64,000 nucleotides of DNA from Mastigamoeba balamuthi (GCA_902651635.1 CACRSC010000048.1:260597-324596), one strand, 5' to 3'. Shown: positions 1 through 12,479, counted from the first letter of the stretch. The notes: generated by a model from the sequence alone, not told the origin. Numbers and translations: made by a program.

Positions 1-795
1 CGAGCACCGTCCCCCCGCCGAGAGCCGCACGCCTGCTGAGGGGCGCAGGGGGCTGCCCTCCGCGTCAGGCAGGGCAGGGGCACGCGCCCTTGTTGCTGCG
101 AGGCTGGCGCACAGCGCCGGGGGGCACGGGGCACAGCGTGTGGAAGACGTAGTCGTTGGCCAGCCCGGACGGGGCCACGGGCGCGAGCTCCCTGTCCACC
201 GCCGACGCGTCGCGGGGCACAAAGGCCACTGAGAGGTGGCTGGCCATCTGCAGGGCCTCGTTCCTGGCCGCGCCGTCCGTGAGCCGTCCGCTGCAGCTGG
301 TGGCTGGGGCGCACAGGGTCCGCGGAGGCGGAACGACGCGCGGGGGCCGAGGGTGTCCCGCTGCGGGCGGAGGGGCCGCGAGCGGGCGAGTACACGTGGA
401 ACGCTGTGAGGCCCAGGGCCGTGTCGACGAGGGTGCCGGTGCCGTAGTGGGTGCCCAGGCCCTTGACCATGTAGACAGACCTGGCGGCCTCGAGCACCGC
501 CCGCTGGTGGCGCACCGCCAGCCCCGTGTCGGGGTCTGTTGTTGTTGTGTTGTTGTGTTGTTGTGGGGGCGGCAGAGAGAGACGCGGGAGGTCAGTTTGG
601 CGGCCAGCCACACTTGGAGAGCAGGGACCGAGGGCGTGCCCGTGCAGCCCGCGGGGCAGAAGAGGCCCTCCTCGTTGACGACCAGGACGGGGTGCAGCAC
701 GTTCCTCCACTGCGTGACCGCCCCCTCGTTCTCGGCGACGTCGATGTCCTCGCTCCCGGAGGGCCACAGCCATGGCGGCTCGCTGAGCTCCCGCT
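1..795 (-). CDS. partial trypsin-fold (serine protease-like) protein, cut by window edge
   Basis: Spliced minus-strand gene running off the left edge. Exons I can support are about 795-620, 535-394, 290-113 and 32-1, all with GT..AG borders. The middle exon reads GTHYGTGTLVDTALGLTAFHV, which resembles the glycine-rich strand and catalytic-His strand of trypsin-fold proteases (G-x-G-x-L-V ... T-A-x-H-V). The next exon continues with an extended, strand-rich segment (HLSVAFVPRD). The Asp and Ser of the triad are not visible here; the Ser would lie beyond the edge. The phase between the first two exons is unresolved, so a small exon may be missed, and the start codon was not found. The family call is an inference from one motif; another beta-barrel protein is possible. 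Confidence 0.4.
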
Positions 796-1366
796 CTGTC
801 GAAGGTTTGTGGGAGAGCCTGGCAGGCAGAAGCTGAACGTAGGATGGTGGGCAAATGCGCTCGGGGCTGTCGCTGGGACGAATCGACTCTTTTGCAGAGA
901 ATGTGAGCCGCAAGAGGCGATTGATTCTGCAAGGAGAATCTGATACCCTGAAAAAAACCGCCCGTCATTGCCTCGTCTGCGAGGCCAACGTCGACAGAAT
1001 GGGCTCCGAGGCCGCATGAATGAAGGAGACAAAGCTATGCACACAAACAGGCCAGGGACACGCGGCAGACAGAGGGAGGGGAGCAGGGCTTCAACAAGAG
1101 GGTGCGGTTTGGATTTGGTATCATAGGAGGTGTGTGTTTCAACGCCTCACCAGAGCAACACCGTCAAACGCAGCAAACAGCACCCCCCGCCATGCCTGCC
1201 CCCCCTGAGCAGCACGAGGGGGCGCAGGCAGAGAGCGTGAGCGAGGCCAGGACAACACAGACACAGCACACCCACACGCCGCAGCGGGGGTGCGACAGAG
1301 AGACACAGAGACAGCGGAACCAAAAGACAATGCACACACGGGGGGGCCAGCGCCAGCGCCAGCGCT
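796..1366. other. intergenic, between the protease-like gene and the myosin 3' end
   Basis: No supported gene. It should contain the 5' part of the protease-like gene (possible further exon near 800-900) and the 3' UTR of the myosin. A purine/CA-rich stretch lies at 1230-1350. Confidence 0.4.
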
Positions 1367-4300
1367 CTACTGCGACTCCTCGACGTAGTTGGCGGGGATC
1401 CAGCCGCGCTTGCCGTTGAGCTCGCCCTCCCACCAGCCGCCCGAGTCCTTCTGCAGCACCGTGATCACGTCGCCCTCGCGGAACGACAGCTCGTCCGCCG
1501 TCGCCGCGTCGTAGTCGTACAGCGCCGTCGCCTTGGGCTTGGCCGGCTGCCTCGGCGCGGCCGGCATCGCCCTGGGCGCCGCTGCCCCGCCCGCCCTGCC
1601 CGCGCCTCCCATGGCCCTGCCTGCGCCGCCTGCGCCGCCCGCGCCGCCTCCCGCGCGGCCCGCGGACCGCCCGGCCGCCGCTGCGGCCATGGGGTTGACA
1701 CCGGCGCCGCCGCCGCGGGCGGGCATCTGCGGGGCCTCGTCGGGCTCCTGCTGCTGGACGGGGCTGCGGGACTGCTGGGGCATGCCCATGCCGCCACCCA
1801 TGCCGCCACGGCCAGCGGGGCCGCCGCGGCCGCGGCCGGCGGGGCGGGAGATGTTCTGGGGGACGCGGTTGAAGCCCTTGGGGGTGGTGTCCGTGTCGCG
1901 CGGGAGGCCCGTGGGGACGCCGATGCGGAGCAGCGAGTTGCCGCCGAAGAAGGAGCGGACCTTGCCCTTCATCGTCTCCTGCTGCTGGACGAGGGGCACG
2001 GCCTGCTCGTCCTTGACAAACTGCAGCGTCTTCTCCTTCTCGCCCTCCTTGGCGCGGTAGAGCACCGTGTCGGTGAAGTTGACGGGCAGCTCGCGGTTGG
2101 CCTGCGCCTTGAACTGCTCGCGGATCAGCATCACCAGCTCCGTCTTCTTGTCGCACTCGATCACCGTGTCGTGCTCGCTCGGCGTGTGCAGCACCACGTA
2201 GTTGTCTGCGTCCCCCCATTGCGTGCGTGTCAGCATTGCGAGGGGAGCATAGAGAGCATGCGCAGCAATCAAGTTGTTTCGAGGGCACCCCCCAAGCAGG
2301 CTGTAATCAGGCCACACCGAGAGCACGCATGCCATGCGGGCTTTGAATAGCAACGACTTGCAGACAGCCAGCCACGCATAGCCACGCCACGTAACCGAGA
2401 GAGCCCACAGCACAACAGCACAACCCGGGGCAGGACGGGGAGCAGCGTACCGGCGAGGGTGCTGACGCTGATCGAGGTGAGGGAGGTGATGGCGGCGCGG
2501 CGCATGACGCTCCAGATGACCTCCTTTTTCTTGACGGCGCGCATGATGATGTAGAAGGCGGGCTCGGTGACGAGGAAGAAGCGCTTCTCGACCTTGCCGT
2601 TCTTGTTGAGCCGCATGACCTCGTCGGCAAAGATGACGAGCTCGTCCTTGTAGGGGTCCATGATGTTCTGCATCGGCACGTTGTCCTCGTAGTTGATGTA
2701 GTCGCCCGTCCACTTGCGGTCCACCGACATGCGCTGGCGCTCCTTCTTGCCCTTGAAGAGGTCCGCGGCCTCTGCGCGCTGCTCCAGCGCCTTCTTGCGC
2801 GCGCGGTAGAGCTTGTAGCTGCGCTGGATCGTCACAATGTCGTCAAAGTCCTTGCGCTCGAGCAGCTCCTCGAGGTGGAAGACGCTCTCGGGGTGCCGGA
2901 TGAAGACCTTGGTCGCCCCGAACTGCCACTGCCCGCTCTCGATGCTCGGTATGCTCTCCAGCATCGCCCGGCAGCCCTCCTGCGCGTCGCCCTTCCACTC
3001 GCCCCACGTGCCCCACGTCTTCTTCGAGAGCTTCTTGTACCGCGCCAGGAACCGCGCAAACGGCGCGCGGAACGCGAACCCCGCGCGGCGCACCTTGACG
3101 TTCTCGAGCAGGCCCAGGTACTGCACCTGGTGGCGCACACGCTCCTGGTCCCACGTGTTGGCCTTCTTCTGGTCGTTGGACTTGATGCACCGGATGTAGT
3201 GCGGCGTGCACTGCGCCAGCGTCTGCATCAGCAGGTTCGCGCTCGTCTTGATCTTGAACCCCGCCGTCGTCGGCCGCTTCTTCTGCCCCGACTGCGACGC
3301 CGCCTTCTCCTCCGCCGTCACCGGGTACAGCGCCGTGATGTACTTCATCTTGCTGCGGGTGGGCGGTTGGCACGGAGTGTGAGTGGTTGCAGCAGCAGAG
3401 TGGGCAGGCGTTGTGATGCAACGCAACGGCTTCAGAGAGAAAGAGTGAAGAGTGGGAGTGGCTCGGAGATAGGGAGGTGGTGCAACAGAGTGAAAGAGAC
3501 AGAGAGAGAGACAGACACACGGACCTGCAGCGCATGCAGTCGATGCACTCCTGGAAGAGCTGGTCCTTGTTCTTGTCGGTGAAGCCGAGGGCCTCGTAGG
3601 CGACGTCGCCGGCGTAGTGCTTGATGGCAAAGGCGCCGGTGAAGACGCGCCAGTGCGCGTGGCCCGCGTGGACGCTCTCGCCCTTCTGCAGGAACTTGTC
3701 GTCGGTGCCCTCGCTCTGCGCGTGGATCGTGGCGCAGATGTCGTCGAGCAGGCTGAAGAGCCCCGGCGGGTTCTTGCCCTCGATGAGCTCGCAGACGATC
3801 TTGTTGTTGAAGTACTTGATCGGCGTCCACTGGATGCCCTCGGCCACGTACTCCTCCTGCTCCTCCTTGAGCGTCTTCTCGATAAAGTACTGCTGCAGCT
3901 TCTCGTTGACGTAGTTGATGCAGAACTGCTCAAACCCGTTGTGCTCAAAGATCTCGAACCCGAAGATGTCCAGGATGCCGATCACCACGCAGCGCTGCTG
4001 CTTCCAGCGGTCCAGCGCCTCGTTGACCTTCTCCACCAGCCACGTGAACATCCGGTCGTACAGGTCGCGCGCGATCGCGTTGCGCGTGCCGTCGGCCTGC
4101 ACCGGGTTCAGCGGCGACTCAAACGTCTCGGTCCGCGACCCCATCCCGCTGACCATCATCCGGAACAGCACGCTGTACTCGAGGTTCTCCACCGGGACCT
4201 GCGCCGTGACGTCAGATACCGATATATCGCGGAATTCCAAAGAGATTTCCCAGCGAAACAGGAAACCAAATATCACGATATTCCCTCCCCGGGCGTTACT

Positions 4301-5939
4301 GTCCGTCCGGGGAAATTTCGCAGAAACAGGGGGAGGACGCGCCTGGAACATCTTGGCGGCGAGCTCGAGGGGCCCGCGGTCGACGATGTAGGCGTTGCCC
4401 TTGCCGTCCTCGCCGAACTGGACGTTGCCGAGGTGCAGGATGCCCGCGATGATCTGCCAGATGGACTCCTGGTCCTGCTTGCTGATGCCCACCGTGTCCA
4501 TCGCCTTGACCACCTCGGCGTAGTCCGACGCGTCGTCCACGTCGTCCACGGTGAACGTGCCGCTCTGGTTCAGGTAGTGGAAGTTCTCGGGGCCGTACAG
4601 CTGCAGCCGCTCTGTTGTAGTCGTCGCGAGGTGGCAGCGACCGGCGGTGAGTCAACGCAGGCATTTCTCCCAAAGAGTGTTGGGATGTGACAGATAAGCC
4701 TTCATGGGGAAATCTGCGACTGCGTCAACGCAGGCATTTCTCCGATTGGGTTTGTCCTGGGGATGGTAGGAAATGGAAGGCTGCACGCACGCTGGAGGCC
4801 AGAGTCGGCGCCTGCGAGCAGCTGGTAGAAGATGTGGAAGTTGCGCTCTCCCGCCTGCTGGTTGACGACACGCGACTGGCAGTTCGCATGGCTCCGGTTA
4901 GTGTGTACGGTGGCGCAGAAATGAACAAAGTGCGATATTTTTCGGGAATCAGAAGCTGCGAACCTTCTCCAGGAGATCTGCGGAGGGCACAGACGTCAGT
5001 CGGATGTGGCGTGGGACGTGGCGTGTGCGCACAGTTGGAGATCTTCCCGCCGATGGGGTCGCCCTTCTGGTCGAAGTTGATCTCAAAGTACTTGCCGAAG
5101 CGCGACGAGTTGTTGTTGCGGATCGTCTTGGCGTTGCCGAAGGCCTCCAGCAGCGGGTTCGAATCTAGATTGCCCGCCACGTCAACGCCGTGGAAACGAA
5201 GGGGGAAAAGAGAATCTTCCAGAAAGAGATAGAACTCACCGAGGATGACGCTCTTGACGTACTGCACCTTCTCCGAGTTGCCCGAGACAGCGGCCACGTA
5301 CTGCATGATGTGCTTGGCCGCGACCGTCTTGCCGGCGCCCGACTCGCCACTGGCATGGGGTTAACGCACAGCAATGCGTGAATATCTCCCCGGATACTCC
5401 TGGATATATTCCTGGATATTCCTGGATTTGCAGGGGGGAAGATGGGAATCTGGATGTGGCGCACGAGATGATGACGCATTGGTCGGTCTTGTCGTTCTTC
5501 ATCGCGCGGTACGTCTCCTCGGCGAGCGCGAAGACGTGCGGGGGCAGCTCGTGCCTGAACTTGCCCTTGTAGAGCTTCACGTACTCGTCGGTCGTGAGCC
5601 CGAGGTCCTTGTACGGGTTGATGACGATCAGCACCGGCCCGATGTTCGTCTGAGATATTATTTGTCGTTTGAGAGTTTGCAGTTTCAATTCAAATTCAGG
5701 GGGTATCGGCAAAAAAGAATTTCGCGATGCGAGGGGGGAGAAATTAACGGCGGGCGCACGTAGACGGCGTCGTAGTTGTAGCGCTTGTGGAGGTTCTCGA
5801 CGATGTCGGCCTCGGTGATCTTGGGCAGCATGACGAGGTCGTCGACGCCCTTCTGCGTGAACCCTCTCTTGCTCTTGAACTCGGCCACCTCCTCTGCCGG
5901 GTTGCGCTCTCTCTTCCTGAACCCCGCGCTCTGCCCCCC
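1367..5939 (-). CDS. class I myosin heavy chain (motor, IQ, TH1, GPA-rich TH2, SH3)
   Basis: Actin-based motor linking membrane to actin. Exons: 5939-5760, 5649-5465, 5349-5240, 5164-5033, 4977-4964, 4875-4791, 4611-4343, 4198-3525, 3352-2451, 2205-1367; from the second exon on the sum is 1070 codons exactly. Motor landmarks are the P-loop GESGAGKT (exon 3), the [15 protein letters not shown] switch I region, LDIFGFE (switch II) and [12 protein letters not shown], where a Thr sits at the TEDS phosphorylation site. One IQ-like segment ([15 protein letters not shown]) follows, then a basic TH1 tail, a Gly/Pro/Ala-rich region and a C-terminal SH3 ([15 protein letters not shown] ... GGWWEGE ... 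[10 protein letters not shown]). The start Met is not settled: an in-frame stop lies just upstream of 5939 beside a CAG acceptor, so a short 5' exon is likely upstream. Closest known types are the long-tailed amoeboid class I myosins. Confidence 0.95.
4964..4977 (-). other. 14-nt microexon of the myosin gene
   Basis: Read on the minus strand this is ATCTCCTGGAGAAG, bounded by CAG on one side and GTTCGC on the other. It completes Tyr from the previous exon and adds Leu-Leu-Glu-Lys, giving ISNYLLEKSRVV, the invariant motor motif. Without it the motif is lost and the frame breaks. Confidence 0.9.
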
Positions 5940-6899
5940 CTGTCAGCCTCCGCTGGGAGGAGGGGGCATGCCACCTCGCATCACGCCACGTCGCGTCGCC
6001 CCGGGAGCGGAGATTGCAAGCGAGATTCTAAACGCCGCAGAGGAAAAATTCAAAAACGCCGGCAGGGCATACAACGACCGTTGCGCGGGCTCAGGGCCCC
6101 GGGCAGCGCTCTCCAGCGCTCTCAGCGGCGCCCCGCAGGCCCGCCCGCGCCCCCGGCAGCGGCGGCCGCAGCGGCGGGGCTGGAGGCCCGCGGGACGCGG
6201 AGAGAGAGAAGAGACGAGGGCGGCCGTTGTGCAGCGGAAGCGATGTGACAACGCAGGCAACCCCGAGACCCGTGGGGGAGAAGCGACGCGACAGCGCAGG
6301 CAGGGGGAGGGGCCACGCACCATCTTGTGGGTTGGGGGCCGCTCGCTGGGGGCTGGGGGGCTGGGGCTGGGTGCAGCAGGTGGGTGGGGAAGGGGGTGGT
6401 GGGCCTGAGGGCTCCGAGACGGAGGTCGGGAAGGGGCTGGTGAGGGGAGACGAATAAAACGGTCGATCTGAAAAAAGGACGGACAGGATATTTTCGCCCC
6501 GTAGAATCTGGCCCATTCCGATATCCCGCTACCCGACGCGACCGCGCGGCGCCCCGGCCAGCGCGCGCTGTCTGCCAAATCCAAGATTTGCGAGGGTATC
6601 TTCGCACGTCACGACGGGTTCAAAAATTCAAGTCCGCCCGGAGCCATCAAGCGACCTGCACAACCCCCACTACAGTGCAACGCCACGCCGAGCGTGCGCC
6701 GAGGCTCAGGCGCCCGCGCGCCCGCCTCGGGGTGCGAGCTTTGGATCGCGAATCTGAAATTGAGACCGCGCGGAGAATCTGGCAGCGAAAAAAATCTTCC
6801 ACGTGGGCGGAGATCGACCGTCCTACGTCACGCGCAACGGCTTTTTCTTTAGCTCGTCTGAAGCCTTCAAACACCCATCCCTCCCGCACCCTCCCAGCC
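5940..6899. promoter_or_regulatory. divergent intergenic region between myosin (-) and LIM gene (+)
   Basis: The two genes are head-to-head, so this 960 bp should hold both promoters plus a probable first myosin exon. It is G/C-rich with pyrimidine tracts near 6390-6480 and CT-rich sequence just before the LIM start. I see no TATA box I would defend. Confidence 0.4.
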
Positions 6900-7681
6900 A
6901 TGCCGACCGCCAAGTGCGCCATCTGCGACAAGTCCGCGTACCCGCTCGAGTCGGTGACGGCCATCGACAAGACGTACCACAAGGGCTGCTTCAAGTGTGC
7001 GTGGCAGCCACAGGACTCAGCCTCCCACTCCTCGCCCTCTCTGCTGCTGCAACAACTAAAAATGGACCGCGGGGGCGCACACACCAAACACAGGCGAGGT
7101 GTGCCACCTGCAGCTCACGCTGAGCAACTACAAGGGCCTCGAGGGCAAGATCTACTGCAGCAAGCACGTGCCCAAGGCCCACGCCACGGCCGTCACCGAC
7201 TCTGTCGCCATCCGCCAGGCCACCAGTGCGCTCCCCTCCCCGCAAGAAGGGAATTAATTTATAAAAAGCACAAGCACCCTTGCAAATTGTGCACCACCCA
7301 TATCACCTCCTCCTCCTCCTCCACCCCCATCCACATGCCACACGCCACATCCACAGTGCCAAGCCATACCCATGCGCCACATCCGCAGCCCCCAAATACG
7401 CCACACGCCACATCCCTCGTCCACAGCACCCCTGACCTGGAGACAACAACGGCGCAGCGGTGCCCAAGAGGACCGCCGAGGGCCTCGGGAACGTGCAGAG
7501 GGGCACGGGCGGCAAGCCCAGCGTCACCGTGTTCGGCGCCGAGGGCGGGGCTGCCCCTGCAGAGGGGGGCCAGTACCAGGACCAGCAGCAGGAGCAGCCC
7601 CAGGAGCAGTACCAGGAGCAGCCTCAGGAGCAGCCCCAGGACCAGTACCAGGAGCAGCAGGAGCAGCCTCAGGACCAGTAG
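6900..7681 (+). CDS. single-LIM-domain protein with Gln/Pro-rich tail
   Basis: Exons 6900-6996, 7094-7225 and 7458-7681, with introns GTGCGT..CAG and GTGCGC..CAG. One LIM zinc-binding domain fills residues ~5-60: CAIC, then HKGC, CEVC and YCSKH, giving the full Cys/His set. The remainder is a basic linker and a low-complexity tail of repeated QEQPQ(E/D)QY units in the last exon. LIM-only proteins of amoebae act at the actin cortex as adaptors; that role is inferred by family. It shares an upstream region with the class I myosin, another cortical protein. Start chosen because MPTAKCAIC places the first Cys pair as usual for these proteins. Confidence 0.9.
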
Positions 7682-9736
7682 AGGCCAGCTGCCCAGCACC
7701 TCCCCGCTCTTCCCCCCTCTCCTCCTCCTCCTGCCCCACCCTCCCAAACCCTGGGGCTGGATGGGGGGGTTGCTTGCTGCTCTGCTCTCTGTACCACGAA
7801 GAAAAACACACTCGAGTCGGCATACAGCGTTGCCCCGCGGGCTGAGAATGTGCTCCAACAACGTTGCATGCCGTGGCCTGTTCACATAGACTCTGCCTCT
7901 TCTGTTTGTCTGCCCGTGCCCGGGGGTACTCAAAATACAGTTCTGTTTTGAAGAGGCACACGCTAACACCAATTTCATTTTGTATCAGATGGGTCTATCG
8001 CCCCGTCGCTGCCGAGATGTCTCACGCTTGCCCGTGTTTGGGCACGAAGACGGTTGCGGTTTTTGTTGACCCAAAAGGCTGAGGCGATGGGTGACACCGG
8101 GGACTGAGTCTCAGGACGGGCTCCATGGAGAGAGGAGGGCTGTCCAACACGCACATGTCCAGAAAGTCAATAGAACATCCCGTTTTTTTGTAAATCCCGA
8201 GGACGTTCAAGGGAAAGTCCGTGGAACGTTCGGGCAGAGATCTGCACAGAGCAGACAGGCAGTGGGAAGGAAAACACACAGGGCAGCGAAAAACGAGTTG
8301 GGAGGGGGAAAAGGGAAGGCTATACACTCATTACTGTTCATTGTCCAGCAGTCAGAGTGTGAGGAAACGAGCAGGCGCAGGTCGAGAGCAGTGACAGCGA
8401 GCAGACAGAGGCGGCACCTGCAGTGAGTGGGCCAGGCGTGGTGCCAGTGGCCAAGGGGGCATAAGCAGGCATGGCACCTGTCACACTTGCGGTGCCAGTG
8501 GCAGAGGGTGCCAGCGCACGAGGCACCTGCAGCAGGTGTGGCAGACACTACGCCAGCACACATGCCAGGCAGCAGTGACCGTGAAGGCCTGGCAGTCGTG
8601 GCGGTTGTGGCAGTCATGACAGTCGCCAGGGGCCTGCACTGGATGCTGCAGGCCGACAGTGATACAGTATACCAGGCCACAGAACAGCAGTGACAGGCGA
8701 GTCGTGAGGCTGCAGAGCTCGAGGCTGAGGCTGACCGTCCCGATCGCCCCTGGAAGAGCGGTGCAAAGAGGCACAGTGTGCTCCTCGCAACTGTTTGCCA
8801 GTGGGTGTGTCTTCCTCTCTTCGCCCCAAACAAATGGTACAAAGAGCCCTTGTTGGTCAACAAAATCTGAGGGTGGAAAGGGAATCTCGGAGCTGTTCTT
8901 ATGCTGCCAGCCCACTCAGCAGAGGTTCGTTCCATCCTTTGCCAGAACGAACGCCCTTCCGCACGTTCAGGGCAGTCAATGTCCGCAAAATGGGGGTACA
9001 AACGTCCTCCGGAATTTTCCGTGCCATATTCCCCTGGAAGCAATTGAGCCCTCTTTCGTATATCTGAGGCCTTGAGCTTCCTTAGGAAAATGTCCGAATG
9101 TTAGAGTGATGCTGTTACAGCTGATTTTGGGCATCGAGACATGCACTGTTGAGTATCTCGGCCACAGCAAACAAGTGATGCAGTAGCAGCGTGGTGACTA
9201 AGCATCACCCGAGGTCCCGTTCCCGTTGCACAAAAACACCAGTGCATGTTCTGCTAACTGGCCTCTGTGGCAGCAGCCACACAGTCCTCAGTAAAGGCAA
9301 AACAAAAACATTTCAGGCATCAGCTCCAGTTCAGTGCCCTTCTCATTGTCTGCACAAACGAATCCGTGAATGCAGTATTACAATAACGATTTCTTCATTT
9401 CATTCATTCTTTTCTTTCTTAACGATTTCTTCACACTTCCATAATGCACACACATCATATTAATAACTGCTCTGTCTCTCTGCTCCCTCCTGTCCAACCA
9501 CACAGGCCATTTTCACTCATTTTAAAATTCGTGCTCATAAAGACACCCATTCCCATGCTGCTGAGCCTCTGTGAAGAGGGGTACCCCAATATGACATTGC
9601 TTAAAGTGTGATCTCAGCTTCCAGAAGACAGCAGGGTTGTGTATCTGGCAATTCTCAAACAGTGTTCTTTTTTTTCAATCCACTTCGGGATTTGGTCCAA
9701 GGACCCTTGTCAGAGCCACTGTGTGTCGTCAATGCA
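7682..9736. other. gene-poor interval
   Basis: Two kilobases without a gene I can support. The first part is the LIM 3' UTR. Reading frames of 60-140 codons exist on both strands but show no domain, no GC-third-position bias like the neighbours, and no splice-consistent extension. A degenerate repeat tract lies at 8420-8700. Confidence 0.5.
8420..8700. repeat. degenerate GTGGCA/TGCCA-rich tract
   Basis: Many imperfect, alternating copies of GGTGCCAGTGGC, GGCACCTG and GTGGCAGT occur in both orientations, giving a quasi-palindromic character. No strict period was found. Confidence 0.4.
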
Positions 9737-12479
9737 TCAATGATCGGTCCACATCTGTTCAAATGCAGTACGCAAGTGGGAGGCCTGTTCACACACTCTG
9801 CTCTCTGTGCAGACATTCTCAATTAATTTGGTCTTTGCAATGATGCTCCAGCGTCCCACTTTCTCGTACAGCTGCTTTGCCTCGGTGCCTCCTTGCGCAG
9901 AGGCCCTTTCAATGATGCTGCAGAGCAAACGCAAGCCCACCATCCTCACCTCCTCGGACGTCGCACTGTCAACACACACCATCGCGAGAGAAGCACAGCA
10001 CACTGGAAGGGTGCAGCCCGCAGCACCCTGGAGCGGCAGCAGGCGGCCCAGCAGTGTGCCCAGCGTTGAGCTCATCGGGGCTGAAGCAGCACAGACTTCC
10101 GCGGAATCCGCGAGCACAGAAAGCGCACCAGACCTGATGAGCATCGGGACGTTCTCGCTGACATCTGACAGTCCGAGCAGCACGTCGACAAGGAACGGAA
10201 GAGTCTTGGCAATCCTGCCCTCTGGCGAAGACGCACGCAGTAGAGATGTGATGCCCGCAGCAGATGAGGAGCTCCCCACAATGCACGTGCAGATACGCAA
10301 GTGGAGAGCATCCGGGGTGGAAGCCACATTGCTGAGGGGATGTTCGAGAACCCAGTCGATCTCGGGGCACCGGCACACAGCCATCAGCAGGCGCCGGGAC
10401 AGCCGGGCGCAGGTCCACAGCAAGCCACACCCGAGGGCGAACAAACAGACCGGGAACTGCTGGATGCAGCCGATGACATGTCCTGGGAAGCTGTTGGGCA
10501 CCTGAGTGTCGTAAAGGCCACTGCTCAGACAGTGCAGAGCAGCGCTGGCCAGGGCCTGCTTCTGGCCCATCTGGCCCATGTCGTTGGCAAGCAGCGGTCC
10601 CAGCACCGTGGCGATGGCCAGACATCCGTACGACTCTTGCGGCAGCACATCGGCGGGGCTGCCCTCTGAGCCCAGCTCCAGACGCAGCTCGAGGTCGAGG
10701 AGCTGCTTCTTCACTGTTTTCCTCGCCAACTTGTACGTGGCCATCGCGGGGCCGAGGGGCGCCAGTGCAGCCGCAACGGACCGCGGGCTGCGAGGGTCGA
10801 ATGCCAGACTGTACGGCGGCTCTGCCAGCGCCCGAACAGCGGAGGCGCAGCCACTGGTGCACGCGCACCAGAGGGAGAGGTTCCCTGCGCCCGCGGCGTC
10901 TTCGTGGCCGAGGCTGAAGGGCTCCTGCGCCAGCGCGCGCACGACAGTCTCTCTGCCTGACCTGCAGGCCTCCAGCAGCGCGCCGGTCCCCATGGCATCG
11001 TCCTGCACCAGCGAGTACGGCGGCCGCCCCAGCTCTTCCACAACCCCGGCGTGGCCCCTCGCGCACGCTTTGGCCAAGAGGCGGCAGCCGTCCTCGCGGG
11101 CGTCGTCTCGGCCGAAGCTGTACGGCGGCTGCCCGAGCCTCCTGACGACCGAGGCCTTGCCGTCGAGGCACGCCTGCTCGAGGGCGTTGAAGCCCGCAGC
11201 GCTCAAGTCCCCGCGCGTCAGCGAGTACGGGGGCTCGGCCAGCGCGTCGACTATGCCATCGAAGCCGCCCTTGCACGCGCAGCGCAGCGACAGGCACAGA
11301 AGAGCGACAGCGTCCCTGTGGCCCATGTTGTACGGGGGCCGCGCCAGCCTGCGTACTGCCTCGGCGCTGCCCTTCTTGCACGCGCCGTGCAGCACTGTGG
11401 GGCCGCCTGCGCCGCCCACGCGCGTGTCGGCGTGGCCGAGGCTGTAGGGCGCCAGCGCCAGCACGTCGAGCACCTCGGCGCTGCCGCTGGCGAGCAGCAG
11501 AGCGCGGCACTCGCGGGCGTCGGCCTGCGTGAGAAAGAACGGGGCCTGCGACAGGCGCGACACAGCGGCCGCGCTGCCCGAGAGGCAGGCCGACACGAGG
11601 GCGCTGAAAAGGGTGGCCACGAGGTCCTGGCGGCAGACGTTGAACGGGGGTGCAGCGAGCACGTCGAGGACGGCGACGCAGCTAGACCGGCATGCGTAGT
11701 CCACGGCGCTCATGTTGTGCTCTGAGTCCCCGCGGGTGGCGTGCTTGTGTCCCAGGCCGTAGGGCGCAGCTGCCAGCACGCGCACAGCCTCTGCGGACCC
11801 GCTGGCGCAGGCGCCGCACAGAGCGCGGACGAGCAACTCCTGCAACAAACGGGGCGGCGGCTTTTGTGAGCGAACGCCGCTGGGCTGGTCCCTTGCCCAT
11901 TCGCGAGAGCGTGGGCGAAGCAGAGCCGGTGGGCAACCGACTTACAATAAGTGACACAAATCAAATGAACTAAACCGCGAGTCTCTCTACCTTACTTCCC
12001 TCGTGCGCACAGAGCGGCGCCGTCGCCAGCTCGCGGGCGAGGACGGCAGCCCTGGGCCCGCCAGCCCTGCATGCCGCCACGAGGGCGGCCGTAGAGGCCT
12101 TGCGGGCGCCGGGCAGCTGAGCGAGGAGGCGGACGCTGAGCAGCGGGGCGCTGGGCCTGGCGCACGCGACGATCAGGGCGGCACGGGCATCGGCTCCCCC
12201 GTCGGTCCCGCTGCGCAGAGCAGGGCAGTGCGCCACTAGATAGCCCAGCAGGGCGGCAGAGGGCAGAGAGGCCACGAAGGTGGACACAGAGGTGCGGATC
12301 GGGACGCTGCGCAGGATCTGCGAGAGGCGTGCGAGACACGGGGCGCAGAGGGCAGAGCACTGCGCCTCGGCCAGCGAGCACAGGTCGTTGGCGTCCAGGA
12401 GCGGCACGACGTACTGGCGAAGCAGCCAGGCAGCATGGAGGCTCGACCGCACCGCAGCGGACTTATGTGCCCTCTGCAT
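9737..12479 (-). CDS. ankyrin-length repeat protein with PPYSL loop signature
   Basis: Two exons, 12479-11991 and 11839-9737 (AAG|GTAGAG ... GCAG|GAG, phase 0), 863 residues. Residues ~1-45 could be a weak F-box-like helix set (LRQYVVPLLDANDLCSLAE). From ~165 to ~520 there are ten repeats of about 33-36 residues following A-C-x-x-G-x-x-x-V-V-R-x-L-A-x-P-P-Y-S-L-G-x-x-D-A. Helix pattern and length fit ankyrin repeats, but the loop PPYSLG and the lack of the usual TPLH make them divergent. The C-terminal third is helical and Leu/Ala-rich and may be ARM/HEAT-like. Function is unknown; a scaffold or adaptor is an inference. It stands alone between two gene-poor stretches. Confidence 0.75.

Noticed and set aside
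3617-4690. Long plus-strand frame (357 codons) antisense to the myosin motor
   Set aside because: High GC at third positions keeps antisense frames open; it has no domain and overlaps conserved myosin exons.
5155-5175. GGTTCGAATCTAG as a tRNA T-loop
   Set aside because: It is the end of a myosin intron plus the start of the exon coding DSNPLLEAF.
8207-9043. 278-codon minus frame with Cys/His-rich stretches
   Set aside because: Overlaps a degenerate repeat; residue pattern follows the GTGGCA/TGCCA repeat rather than a zinc-finger spacing.
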